Shown in pieces: positions 1 to 7,684 of a DNA stretch of 20,499 bases. Within the stretch, counting starts at the first letter, position 1, and the number at the start of each line of letters is the position of its first letter. The stretch is taken from contig CAMPIH010000021.1 in assembly GCA_946886275.1 (NCBI GenBank), positions 1 to 20,499 on the forward strand. Reading direction: 5' to 3'. The translations under genes were made by a program, and so were the position numbers. The notes under the pieces were generated by a model, which did no database searches, was not told where the DNA came from, and saw nothing but the letters and a program-made list of their open reading frames with translations. Source of the DNA: an uncultured Sphingosinicella sp. Its GTDB lineage: Bacteria > Pseudomonadota > Alphaproteobacteria > Sphingomonadales > Sphingomonadaceae.

Positions 1-795
1 GTCGCCATAGGACATGACGCAGGTCGGCGAGGCATGGATGCCGAGCTTGTGCTCGATCGAGACGCAGCGAAGGTCGTTGCGCCTTCCGTCGGGCAGGATC
101 TTCGGCACGAGGAAGAGGGAGATACCCTTCGTGCCGGGGGGCGCATCGGGGACTCGGGCGAGGACGAGGTGAAGGATATTGTCGGTGAGGTCATGCTCGC
201 CGAACGTGATGAAGATCTTCTGGCCACGGATCCGGTAGCTGCCATCGCCCGCCGGCTCGGCCCGGGTCTTGAGGGCGCCGACGTCCGAGCCCGCCTGCGG
301 CTCCGTGAGGTTCATCGTCCCGGTCCATTCGCCGCTGACCAGCTTCGGCAGCCAGGTCTCCTTCAGCGCTTCGGAGCCATGATGCTTCAGGGCCTCGACC
401 GCGCCCGGGGTGAGCATCATGACCAGGGAGAAGCCCATATTGGCCGAACCCAGATCCTCCATGACGACCGTCGCAAGGCTCAGCGGCAGTCCCTGGCCGC
501 CATATTCGACCGGTCCGGCCAGCGTGCCCCAGCCGGCCTCGATATAAGCGCGATAGGCTTCGCCATATCCCGGCGGCATCTTCACGCCCTCAGGCGACCA
601 GCGCGCCCCGATCTCATCGCCGACCCGGTTCAGAGGGGCGAATTCGCCGGCGGCGAAGGCTCCGGCTCCCTCGACGATCGCGTCGACGATGTCCGCACTG
701 GCTTCGGGGAAGGCGTTGCCGCCCGTCAGTTCGTCCAGTTGGACGACATGAGCGAGCAGGAATTTCTGTTCGTCGACCGGCGGCTTGTAGCTCAT
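1..795 (-). CDS. Acyl-CoA dehydrogenase, N-terminal part (cut by window edge)
   Basis: The first 265 residues are present, beginning MSYKPPVDEQKF, and the gene runs off the left edge. The family oxidises acyl-CoA thioesters to enoyl-CoA with FAD, passing electrons to electron transfer flavoprotein. A LTEPQAGSD segment, the usual flavin/substrate-site motif of the family's middle domain, lies near residue 167, and a long N-terminal extension precedes it. The extension and the style of sequence (GWGTLAGPVEYGGQGLP) match the roughly 600-residue subgroup that includes DmdC, the methylmercaptopropionyl-CoA dehydrogenase. Substrate cannot be told from this part, and the catalytic glutamate lies outside the window. 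It is divergent from the Sua5 gene with only 54 bases between the starts, so the two promoters must overlap. Confidence 0.88.
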   Translation of the reverse strand, partial: MSYKPPVDEQKFLLAHVVQLDELTGGNAFPEASADIVDAIVEGAGAFAAGEFAPLNRVGDEIGARWSPEGVKMPPGYGEAYRAYIEAGWGTLAGPVEYGGQGLPLSLATVVMEDLGSANMGFSLVMMLTPGAVEALKHHGSEALKETWLPKLVSGEWTGTMNLTEPQAGSDVGALKTRAEPAGDGSYRIRGQKIFITFGEHDLTDNILHLVLARVPDAPPGTKGISLFLVPKILPDGRRNDLRCVSIEHKLGIHASPTCVMSYGD

Positions 796-849
796 GGCGT
801 CCCGCGAAAAGTTGCGAAGGTGGAACGGGCGCTATAGCCCGCGACCTCC

Positions 850-1770
850 ATGGTGCAAACGAACGTCCAGACCTACGGACCGGCGGCGATCGCGACGGCT
901 GCGGAGCTGATCCTGTCGGGCGAGCCGGTAGCGGTCCCGACCGAAACCGTCTATGGCCTCGCCGCCGACGCCTCCAACGGCGAGGCCGTGGCTCGGATCT
1001 ACGCCGCCAAGGGGAGGCCGCGATTCAACCCTCTCATCGTCCATGTCCGCAATCTCGATCATGCGCTCGAAATCGCGAAGTTCGAGAAGGCGGCCCTCGA
1101 TCTCGCCACCCGCTTCTGGCCCGGACCGCTGACGCTCGTGCTGCCGCTGGGGGAGGGGGCGCCGGTCGCCCCGATCGTCACCTCTGGGCTGGCGACGGTG
1201 GCCGTGCGCTGCCCCGCCCATCCCGCGATGCGCGATCTTCTCGAGGCGACTCGACGGCCGCTTGCAGCGCCATCGGCCAATGCCAGCGGCAGGATCAGCC
1301 CGACCCGTGCCGAGCACGTCCTTGCCAGCCTCGGCGGACGGATCCCGCTGATCGTCGACGGCGGCCCCACCACCCACGGCCTTGAATCCACCATCGTCGC
1401 CGTCGCCGGCGGCGTCCTCAGGGTGTTGAGGCCAGGACCGATCGATCTCGGCGCAGCGGAGACGGGGGCCTCAGCGATCGAGGCGCCTGGACAGATGGCG
1501 AGCCATTATGCTCCGGCCAAGCCGGTCCGGCTCGACGCCACCGAGGCGGCGCCGAGCGAATGGCTGATCGGCTTCGGAGCCGTGGACGGCGACAGCAGCC
1601 TGAGCCGGTCCGCCGACCTCGTCGAGGCGGCCGCGAACCTGTTCGACCGGCTTCACGAGGCCGAAGCCCAGGACCGGCCGAGAATTGCGGTCGCTCCGGT
1701 TCCGGACGAAGGATTGGGACAGGCGATCAACGACCGGCTCCGGCGGGCCGCGGTGCCGCCGCCCGGCTAG
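850..1770 (+). CDS. L-threonylcarbamoyladenylate synthase (Sua5/TsaC family)
   Basis: This 306-residue cytoplasmic enzyme makes threonylcarbamoyl-AMP from threonine, bicarbonate and ATP, the first step of the t6A37 modification of ANN-decoding tRNAs. The YrdC fold fills about residues 10-200, with VPTETVYGLAADA near 29-41, KGRPRFNPL near 54-62 (substrate and ATP contacts) and the PSAN loop near 140. The C-terminal third, beginning at a QMASHYAP segment, is the extra Sua5 domain, so this is the long Sua5 form and not the short TsaC form. An in-frame TAG at 835-837 limits the start, and the ATG at 850 is the first good one. It ends 9 bases from the convergent msrA. Confidence 0.93.
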   Translation: MVQTNVQTYGPAAIATAAELILSGEPVAVPTETVYGLAADASNGEAVARIYAAKGRPRFNPLIVHVRNLDHALEIAKFEKAALDLATRFWPGPLTLVLPLGEGAPVAPIVTSGLATVAVRCPAHPAMRDLLEATRRPLAAPSANASGRISPTRAEHVLASLGGRIPLIVDGGPTTHGLESTIVAVAGGVLRVLRPGPIDLGAAETGASAIEAPGQMASHYAPAKPVRLDATEAAPSEWLIGFGAVDGDSSLSRSADLVEAAANLFDRLHEAEAQDRPRIAVAPVPDEGLGQAINDRLRRAAVPPPG

Positions 1771-1788
1771 ACTGATCGCCTAGACCGG
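1763..1788. terminator. Possible hairpin between convergent sua5 and msrA
   Basis: CCGGCTAG at 1763-1770 can pair with CTAG-A-CCGG at 1780-1788, with one bulged A. It covers both stop codons, where a shared terminator would be expected. The stem is short and there is no T-run, so support is weak. Confidence 0.22.
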
Positions 1789-2322
1789 CTCGTTCCGGAG
1801 CCGCTCGGCGAAGCCCTTGCGCAGCTTCTGAAGCTTGGGTGGGATCACCGCCAGGCAATAGGGACTGCTTTGGCCTTCCCCCTCCCAATAATCCTGGTGG
1901 TAATCTTCGGCCGGATACCAGGTGGCGAAAGGCTCGATCGCGGTGACGATGGGCGCCGGCCAGTTCGGCTGGTTGCGCTCGATCGCCCTTTTCGCCGCCT
2001 CTTCCTGCTCCGGCGAGGCCGCAAAGATGGCCGAACGATATTGGGTCCCGATATCGTTGCCCTGGCGGTTGAGCTGGGTCGGATCGTGAGTCGCGAAGAA
2101 GATGTCGAGCAGGTCGTCATAGCCGATCACATCGGGATCGAAGGTGATCCTGATCACCTCGGCATGGCCGGTGTCGCCGCCGCAGACCTGCTTGTAGGTC
2201 GGGTTTGCGACATGGCCGCCGGTATAGCCGCTCTCGACCTTCGAGACCCCGCTCAGGTCCTTGAACACCGCCTCGGTGCACCAGAAGCATCCGCCCGCCA
2301 ATATCGCCTGCTGTTCGGCCAT
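1780..2322 (-). CDS. msrA: Peptide-methionine (S)-S-oxide reductase MsrA
   Basis: This 180-residue enzyme reduces the S-epimer of methionine sulfoxide in proteins and free methionine, repairing oxidative damage with thioredoxin as electron donor. The signature [10 protein letters not shown] sits at residues 11-20, with catalytic Cys12. A likely recycling cysteine is Cys156 in SSPYCLAV. The aromatic-rich EDYHQDYW segment near 139-146 is also typical. Of two nearby starts I prefer MAEQQ at 2322, because GGAG lies 6 bases before it; MEIIM at 2334 has no comparable site. It lies 46 bases downstream of the histidine kinase on the same strand, so it may be part of that transcript, though no promoter or terminator settles this. 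Confidence 0.95.
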   Translation of the reverse strand: MAEQQAILAGGCFWCTEAVFKDLSGVSKVESGYTGGHVANPTYKQVCGGDTGHAEVIRITFDPDVIGYDDLLDIFFATHDPTQLNRQGNDIGTQYRSAIFAASPEQEEAAKRAIERNQPNWPAPIVTAIEPFATWYPAEDYHQDYWEGEGQSSPYCLAVIPPKLQKLRKGFAERLRNEPV

Positions 2323-2368
2323 GATGATCTCCATCCTTTTCTGTCCAGATAGAAGCCGGATCGCGAAT

Positions 2369-3904
2369 TCAAGGGCGGACCGGTCCTTTCCCCTCGCGGT
2401 TGCTGGCCGGCAGGGTGAAGGCGAACGTCGCGCCGCCCTCGATCGACGCGGCCCAGATCCGGCCGCCATGCGCTTCGATGATCGTTCTCGAGATCGGCAG
2501 ACCGATGCCCATGCCGCCGCTCTTCGTCGTCATGAACTGGGAGAAGAGGCTGTCGACCAGGGCCGGATCGATGCCGGTGCCGGTGTCGGCGACCCGCACC
2601 TCGACCATGCCTCCCGACAGCCGCTTCGTCGAAATATCGACCTGACGCGAAGACGAATGCTCCATGGCTTCGATCGCGTTTCGGATCAGATTTATCAGAA
2701 CCTGCTGAATCTGGATCTTGTCCGCCCACACCCATTGCGCCTCGGGATCGCAGGTGCAGCGATGCTTGATTCTCTTCTGACTCGCATCGACGAAGGCGAG
2801 CACGCTTGCCTCCTTGATCAATCGGGGCAGATTCACGGCGCCGGCGCTGATCGTGCCGCGCGCGACCAGTTCGTGGACCCGGCGGACGATCTCGCCGGCG
2901 CGCATGGTGCTCGAGGCTGCCGAATCGAGGGCGTCGAGCAGCGGCGGCGGAAGCGCGAGTCCCGATTGCCTGGCCAGGCGGTTGGCGCCGCTGAGATAGT
3001 TGCTGGCTGCGGCGAGCGGCTGGTTCAATTCGTGGGCCAGAGTAGAGGCCATCGTCCCCATCGCCGTCCGCCGGGCGAGTTGGATCAGTTCCTCCTGCAT
3101 GCGCTTCAACTCGGATTCCGCCTGGCGCTCCCGGGTCACGTCGGTCATCGCGCCAACGGCGCGAACGGCCCGACCATCGGCATCGCGGACGATCAGGCCC
3201 TGGTCGTGGAGATGGGCGTAGCTTCCATCGGCCTTCCTGAAGCGATAATCGATCGCCCAGCGATCGCGGTCGCTGGTGATGGTCCTTTCGAAGCCGCGTA
3301 CGACCCAGCTCCGGTCCTCCGGATGGATTCGCTCCGCCCACCAGGTCAAAGGTGTCGGCCCGTCCTGCGCCGGATACCCGAAAAAGGCCGAACCGGTCGC
3401 TCGCCACCTGATTTCCCGAGTGACGAGATCGAGGTCGTAAAGCGCGTCGTTCGTGGCCTGGAAGGCGAGGCGATAGCGTTCCTCCATCTCCTCCCTGGCG
3501 ATCTGCGCCATCCGGCGGTCGTGAATGTCTTCGGTGAAGCCGTACCAGCCGACGAGCTGCCCCTGTTCGTCCCGGCGCGGCCCGGACCGGGCGCGAAAGT
3601 AGCGATAGCTGCCATCCTTCATCAACATCCGGAATTCGGTGGTATGCGGAATCCCGGCAGCGGTGGCTTGCTCCCAGCCCCTCATCGCCTCGTCGGCATC
3701 ATCCGGATGCATCGCCGCTCTCTGGGTTCCGGGCGGAAGTCCGGTGAGCTCGGTAAAGCGCGGGCTGATCGAAACGAACTGGCCGTGCGCGTCGGCAGTC
3801 CAGACTATGAGGTCGGCAAGCTCGGCAGCGTAGCGATAGACTTCGTCGCCTTCGGGAGGAGTGGCACTGGTCGGAATGCCGCCCGGAAGGGTCTTCTTCG
3901 CCAT
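2369..3904 (-). CDS. PAS-domain sensor histidine kinase, FixL-like
   Basis: A 511-residue soluble kinase with no membrane segment visible. Two PAS domains lie at about residues 22-130 and 145-260, each ending in a typical PAC stretch ([24 protein letters not shown]). The dimerisation helix carries [10 protein letters not shown] with phospho-acceptor His291. The ATPase domain has an N box ([10 protein letters not shown], 415-424), a G1 box (DTGTGID, 450-456) and a G2 box ([10 protein letters not shown], 473-482). The HELNQPL form is that of the FixL group. FixL itself senses oxygen through haem in a PAS domain; I cannot assign a haem histidine here, so the signal is unknown. It starts 3 bases after the response regulator gene, which is very probably its partner. 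It likely autophosphorylates on His291 and passes the phosphate to Asp58 of that protein. Confidence 0.93.
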   Translation of the reverse strand: MAKKTLPGGIPTSATPPEGDEVYRYAAELADLIVWTADAHGQFVSISPRFTELTGLPPGTQRAAMHPDDADEAMRGWEQATAAGIPHTTEFRMLMKDGSYRYFRARSGPRRDEQGQLVGWYGFTEDIHDRRMAQIAREEMEERYRLAFQATNDALYDLDLVTREIRWRATGSAFFGYPAQDGPTPLTWWAERIHPEDRSWVVRGFERTITSDRDRWAIDYRFRKADGSYAHLHDQGLIVRDADGRAVRAVGAMTDVTRERQAESELKRMQEELIQLARRTAMGTMASTLAHELNQPLAAASNYLSGANRLARQSGLALPPPLLDALDSAASSTMRAGEIVRRVHELVARGTISAGAVNLPRLIKEASVLAFVDASQKRIKHRCTCDPEAQWVWADKIQIQQVLINLIRNAIEAMEHSSSRQVDISTKRLSGGMVEVRVADTGTGIDPALVDSLFSQFMTTKSGGMGIGLPISRTIIEAHGGRIWAASIEGGATFAFTLPASNREGKGPVRP

Positions 3905-3907
3905 CGA

Positions 3908-4549
3908 TCAGCTGTCAGTGGCGGACGGCACATCGAGTCCGGCGTCGATGGCCAGGGTCAGCGCCTCCGCCAGCCCGCTCACCTGAAGCCGGTCCATCAT
4001 GTTGCCGCGGTGCATCTCGACCGTTCGAAGGCTGATCCCGAGCTGCTTCGCGATGATCTTGTTCGATTGGCCGGCGAGGAGCGCCTGGAGCACCTCCCGC
4101 TCGCGTGCGGTGAGCTGCTTCACCCGCTCGTGGGCGTTGCGCCGCCGCCGCGCCTGGACCTCGCGCGCGGCGAGCACCGCCATACCGTTGGCGAGCGCCG
4201 CCTGCAGCGTTTCCTCGGTGAACGGCTTCTCGATGAAATCGATCGCGCCCTGCTTCATCGCCCGAACCGCCACGGGCACTTCGCCATGGCCGGTCATGAC
4301 GATCACCGGCCAGTCGACGAGCCGCTCCGCCATCCCGCTCATCACGGCAAAACCATCCACGTCCGGCATTCTCAGGTCGAGGAGAACGCAGCCCGGGTCG
4401 AGATCGGGAAGGGCTTCCAGGAAGTCGCTGCCGCTGGCGAACGGGTGTGACCGGATATGGTCGGCAGCGAGCATGAAGCTCAACGACCGCCGAACGTCGC
4501 GATCGTCGTCGACCACATAGACGGTTCGTCTGGTGTCCGCCGTTGCCAT
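3908..4549 (-). CDS. FixJ-family response regulator (receiver + LuxR-type HTH)
   Basis: The protein has 213 residues. The receiver domain at about 8-122 has the acidic cluster Asp14-16, phospho-acceptor Asp58 in LLDLRMPDVDG, Thr86 in VIVMTGHGE and Lys108 in FIEKPF. A LuxR/FixJ helix-turn-helix at about 143-205 (LTAREREVLQALLAGQSNKIIA, with SLRTVEMH in the recognition helix) binds DNA. The domain order and length fit FixJ/StyR-type activators. The regulator comes first and the kinase follows 3 bases after its stop, so they are almost certainly cotranscribed and form one two-component system. Neither nitrogen-fixation nor respiratory target genes appear in this window, so the regulon is unknown. 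Confidence 0.94.
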   Translation of the reverse strand: MATADTRRTVYVVDDDRDVRRSLSFMLAADHIRSHPFASGSDFLEALPDLDPGCVLLDLRMPDVDGFAVMSGMAERLVDWPVIVMTGHGEVPVAVRAMKQGAIDFIEKPFTEETLQAALANGMAVLAAREVQARRRRNAHERVKQLTAREREVLQALLAGQSNKIIAKQLGISLRTVEMHRGNMMDRLQVSGLAEALTLAIDAGLDVPSATDS

Positions 4550-4646
4550 GTTCGCTCCAAATTCGCTGCCCGCCTTTGGACCGGGAGGCGCCGATCACGC
4601 AAGGCACGTTGAGAGGCCGTGACAACGTTCCGCCGGCGACACGTCA

Positions 4647-4672
4647 GGAACATAGCGCCTTTGCCCCGGTTT
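4647..4672 (+). promoter_or_regulatory. EcfG-like stress promoter before the 57-residue gene
   Basis: GGAAC at 4647-4651 is followed after exactly 16 bases by GGTTT at 4668-4672. The alphaproteobacterial general-stress sigma factor EcfG is known to use GGAAC-N16/17-CGTT, so this is a full -35 match with one change in the -10. Transcription would start a few bases before the ribosome site AAGGAG at 4681, leaving a very short leader. The same element with the same spacing occurs at 9213-9237. Confidence 0.5.
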
Positions 4673-4693
4673 GGGCGTGAAAGGAGCCGGTCA

Positions 4694-4867
4694 ATGTCAT
4701 CTGTCGCCGTGTTCGGGGAGCCGAGCGAAGTCATCGTTGAAGAGGGCGAGGTCATTGTCGAAGGCCCGGATGGGGTAGCGGTGACACTCACCCCAGACGC
4801 GGCCGAGGAAACGGCAAGGCGCCTTGCCGAGGCGGCGGCCGAGGCACGCCGGCAGAAGCGCGGCTGA
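4694..4867 (+). CDS. Small conserved-looking protein of unknown function (57 aa)
   Basis: I do not recognise this protein. The start at 4694 is supported by a strong AAGGAG 7 bases upstream; an in-frame ATG at 4619 has no such site and would add an arginine-rich tail unlike the rest. The N-terminal half is a short beta-like stretch with an imperfect internal repeat (EVIVEEG then EVIVEGP). The C-terminal half (TPDAAEETARRLAEAAAEA) should be an amphipathic helix. There is no cysteine, signal peptide or membrane segment. It faces the LigD polymerase gene, with 8 bases between the stops, and sits behind an EcfG-like promoter, which suggests stress induction. Real coding is likely from the ribosome site, the promoter and the sensible composition; any function would be a guess. 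Confidence 0.65.
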   Translation: MSSVAVFGEPSEVIVEEGEVIVEGPDGVAVTLTPDAAEETARRLAEAAAEARRQKRG

Positions 4868-4875
4868 CGACCGAC

Positions 4876-5754
4876 TCAGCCGTTCGGCAGGCTCGGCACA
4901 GCCTGGCGGATTTTCGGCATCTCAGCCCAGGGATCGGCGGGCATGGCCGCAATCCGTGCCGGAATCGTCAGGATGTTAAAGCCCGACGGGTCCAGCGACG
5001 GCACGACTTCCTCCCAGAGCAGCGGAGTCGCAACTGGCGCTCCGATCCGTGAGCGGGTCGAATAGGGGCCGACGGCGGTCGATGTCGGGTCGTTGCGAAG
5101 ATAGTCGATGAAAATACGGCCGGCCCGCTCGGCCTTTGATATCTTCGTCAGATAGAGGTCCGGTGAATCCGCCGCCATGCGTTCCGAAAAAGTTTTTGCC
5201 CAGGCCTTCGCCTCTTTCCATTCGAGCGAAGCTCGGATCGGAACGACGACATGGAGGCCTTTGCCGCCGGTCGTCTTGACGAAACTGACCATCCCGAGCG
5301 AGTCCAGCCGGGCGCGAACTTCCAGCGCAGCGGCGACGACCGACGCGAATCCCAGCCCCTCCGCCGGGTCGAGATCGAAGATCAGCCGGTCCGGCCGGTC
5401 GGGCTGACGCTTCGTCACCGACCAGGGATGGATTTCGAGCACGCCCATCTGCACGAGCGCTACCAGCCCGGGCAGGTCCCTGATGAAGAGGAAGGGATTG
5501 TCGAAGCCGGGGATGAGGATCCTTTCGATCTGCTTGGGCACGCCCGAACCGGCATGACGCTGGTAGAAGCAGTTCTTTTGCCGGCCGGTCGGGCAGCGCA
5601 CCATCGTGATCGGCCGGAAGGCGACGTGCGGCAGCATCCGGTCCGCGACCGCCAGATAATGATCGGCCAGATCGCCCTTCGTGATGCCCTGTTCCGGATA
5701 AAGGATCTTGTCCGGATTGCTGAGCCGGACGCCCTCCACGAATCGCTCGCTCAT
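4876..5754 (-). CDS. LigD-type primase/polymerase domain protein (stand-alone)
   Basis: A 292-residue archaeo-eukaryotic primase-fold protein equivalent to the polymerase domain of DNA ligase D, which adds nucleotides, often ribonucleotides, to broken DNA ends during non-homologous end joining. The metal-binding pair is in IFDLDP (Asp127, Asp129), followed by KTTGGKGLHVVVP with His168 and by the third acidic residue Asp217 in FIDYLRND. The NPDKILYPEQGITKGDL opening is typical. Its ATG overlaps the ligase stop by 4 bases (ATGA), which indicates translational coupling, so the two proteins are probably made together. In most LigD proteins this domain is fused to the ligase; here it is separate. 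I see no Ku gene in the window. Confidence 0.93.
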   Translation of the reverse strand: MSERFVEGVRLSNPDKILYPEQGITKGDLADHYLAVADRMLPHVAFRPITMVRCPTGRQKNCFYQRHAGSGVPKQIERILIPGFDNPFLFIRDLPGLVALVQMGVLEIHPWSVTKRQPDRPDRLIFDLDPAEGLGFASVVAAALEVRARLDSLGMVSFVKTTGGKGLHVVVPIRASLEWKEAKAWAKTFSERMAADSPDLYLTKISKAERAGRIFIDYLRNDPTSTAVGPYSTRSRIGAPVATPLLWEEVVPSLDPSGFNILTIPARIAAMPADPWAEMPKIRQAVPSLPNG

Positions 5755-6803
5755 GCCCCGGCCAGCTCGGCTTCGAGGACTTCGGGTCCAGCTTCGGGCT
5801 GGAGCTGGTCCATCTGGCACTGCTTCGGCGCTTTGTCGGGTCGCCAGCGCAGGAATTTGGTGCCGTGCCGGAAACGGTTGCCGGTGACATGATCGTAGCG
5901 GACCTCGACCACCAGTTCGTGGCGGAGCGGCTCCCATTCCCCCGTCCGTTCGGTGGACCAGCGGCTCGGCCCTCCGGGGGAATCGCCCGTAAAGCCCGGC
6001 GGGCCGATCAGTTTCTCGAGCCGACTGGTCAGCGCCGGTTTCTCGTCCGCCGGTATGGCGGACGTGAAGCCGACATGATCGAGAAGACCGCGATCATTAT
6101 ATAGTCCGAGCAGGAGAGAGCCTACTTCGCGGCTGTTTGTGCCATAGCGGAAACCGCCGACGACGCAGTCGGCAGTGCGCATCTGCTTCACCTTGATCAT
6201 GGCGCGCTCACCCGGTTCGTAGGCACCGTCTCGACGCTTGGCGATGACTCCGTCGAGGGCCGTGCCGACTTCGTCGAGCCAGCGGCGGGCGGTTTCGCGG
6301 TTTTCGGTATAAGGTGAAAGCCTCACCTGGTCGCGGGCTTCGCCGAGATCGATCAATTCGAGCGTCTGGCGTCGGCGCCACAAAGGCGCCTGGAGATAAT
6401 CGGTTTCCTTGTGGAACAGCAGGTCGAACAGCATCAGCTGGGCCGGAGTTTCCACGGCGAGGCGGCGCACCCGGCTTTCCGCCGGATGGAGGCGAAGCTG
6501 GAGCGCCTCGAACGACAATTTTCCATGGACCGGGATGATGAGCTCGCCGTCGACGACGAAGCGGTCCGCTTCGAGCCGGCGCAATAGATCGACGACGTCC
6601 GGGAAATAGCGGGCGAGCGGTTTTCCGGATTTGGACTGAAGTTGGACCTCGTCGCCATCGCGGAAGGCGAGACAGCGGAATCCGTCCCATTTGGGCTCAT
6701 ATTGCCAGTCTTCACCGGACGGCAGCTCGTCGGCCAGGCGGGCTTCCATGGGCGGCAAGGGCGGCGTGATCGCGAGGCGTTCGAGCAATCGGTGCTCCTT
6801 CAT
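5751..6803 (-). CDS. ATP-dependent DNA ligase (LigD ligase domain, stand-alone)
   Basis: This 350-residue protein joins nicked or broken DNA through an enzyme-adenylate intermediate. The adenylated lysine is Lys38 in YEPKWDGFR (motif I). Later motifs include FVVDGELIIP (motif III region), LDGVIAKRRDG (motif IV) and AMIKVKQMRTADCVVGG (motif V). The C-terminal part from about residue 215 should form the OB-fold. The start is taken at the ATG at 6803 (MKEHRLLERL); an in-frame GTG at 6824 is a plausible alternative, since the spacing of AGGGA to the ATG is short. The frame stays open upstream to 7136, but that part overlaps the divergent transpeptidase gene and reads as non-coding. No phosphoesterase domain is present. 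It is the first gene of a two-gene unit with the polymerase. Confidence 0.92.
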   Translation of the reverse strand: MKEHRLLERLAITPPLPPMEARLADELPSGEDWQYEPKWDGFRCLAFRDGDEVQLQSKSGKPLARYFPDVVDLLRRLEADRFVVDGELIIPVHGKLSFEALQLRLHPAESRVRRLAVETPAQLMLFDLLFHKETDYLQAPLWRRRQTLELIDLGEARDQVRLSPYTENRETARRWLDEVGTALDGVIAKRRDGAYEPGERAMIKVKQMRTADCVVGGFRYGTNSREVGSLLLGLYNDRGLLDHVGFTSAIPADEKPALTSRLEKLIGPPGFTGDSPGGPSRWSTERTGEWEPLRHELVVEVRYDHVTGNRFRHGTKFLRWRPDKAPKQCQMDQLQPEAGPEVLEAELAGA

Positions 6804-7005
6804 TTCCCTTTCGAACAGACTCACGGGCTTCAACGCGGTTCCGGCACGGCTGGTCGCTACTCTCAAAACTCCGTTAACCCTGTCGGGGGAATGATGCGGC
6901 GAATGGCGGCGCGAGCGGGATGAAGCGCGCCCTTCGGAGGGAACAGAGCATTGAGCGAAAAAGAGAAAATGCCTAGTTTCGGAGCCGTGCCGGGGAGGGT
7001 TCCAA

Positions 7006-7683
7006 ATGGCTTTGTCGCGTAGGCAGTTCATCGAGGCGGGTGCCGCCAGCGGATTTCTGGCGGCCGTCTCTTCGCCTCTGATCGCGGCTGTGACCCGTGA
7101 TGCTCGGCTTGCGCCGGCGCCTGCACCCGTCGTCACGGTTCCTGCGCGGCCTCGGGTGATGGTCGATCCGATCGTCGATCCCCGGATCGTCGCCCGCGCC
7201 CGCGCCGCCTTCGATCGCCATCGTTCCCAGATCGCTCATGGCGACATCGTCGGAATCGCCGATTTCACCCGCGCGTCACGCGATGACCGCTTCTTCCTGC
7301 TCGACACGAATACCGGCCGGGTAACCCGCCATCTTGTCTCGCACGGCCGCGGCTCCGATCCGAGCCATACCGGCTTTCTTCAGCGCTTCTCCAACCAGTT
7401 CGGCTCCGAGGCGAGTTCCAACGGCGCTTATGTGACGAGCAATTATTATCACGGCAAATACGGCCGATCGATGCGTGTCCGGGGTCTGGATCCCACCAAC
7501 AACAATGCCGAGGCACGGGCCATCGTCGTTCATACCGCCTGGTATGCCGAGCCCAATGTCGCCGAGGAAACGGGGCGCCTTGGCCGCAGCGAAGGCTGCT
7601 TCGCCCTTCCGCATCGTAGTCTTCAGGAAGTCCTTGCCCGGCTCGGGCCGGGCCGCTTCCTCTACGCCGATCGGCTCGCCTGA
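7006..7683 (+). CDS. YkuD_2-type murein L,D-transpeptidase family protein
   Basis: A 225-residue exported protein. The N-terminus SRRQFIEAGAASGFLAAVSS looks like a signal peptide with a twin-arginine motif, so Tat export is possible. The mature part carries the catalytic features of the family often annotated as murein L,D-transpeptidase catalytic domain: SHGRGSD with His113, VVHTAWY with His176 and GRSEGCFALP with Cys198. Such enzymes act on peptidoglycan stem peptides in the periplasm, though the physiological reaction of this subgroup is not well settled. GGGAGGG lies about 7 bases before the ATG. It is divergent from the DNA ligase (202 bases between starts) and ends 1 base from the convergent Rieske oxidoreductase. 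Confidence 0.88.
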   Translation: MALSRRQFIEAGAASGFLAAVSSPLIAAVTRDARLAPAPAPVVTVPARPRVMVDPIVDPRIVARARAAFDRHRSQIAHGDIVGIADFTRASRDDRFFLLDTNTGRVTRHLVSHGRGSDPSHTGFLQRFSNQFGSEASSNGAYVTSNYYHGKYGRSMRVRGLDPTNNNAEARAIVVHTAWYAEPNVAEETGRLGRSEGCFALPHRSLQEVLARLGPGRFLYADRLA

Positions 7684-7684
7684 C

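Noticed and set aside
34..837. A plus-strand open frame over the acyl-CoA dehydrogenase
   Set aside because: The minus strand gives a clear dehydrogenase with LTEPQAGSD; the plus product is shadow sequence.
2261..4450. A 729-codon plus-strand open frame across msrA, kinase and regulator
   Set aside because: It crosses three well-supported minus-strand genes and its arginine/histidine-rich product looks like reversed coding sequence.
4550..4646. A minus-strand GGAAC upstream of the response regulator
   Set aside because: The nearest CGT lies 18 bases away, outside the usual 16-17 spacing, so I did not call a promoter.
6804..7136. N-terminal extension of the DNA ligase up to 7136
   Set aside because: It overlaps the start of the divergent transpeptidase, and the added 111 residues have no ligase-like content.
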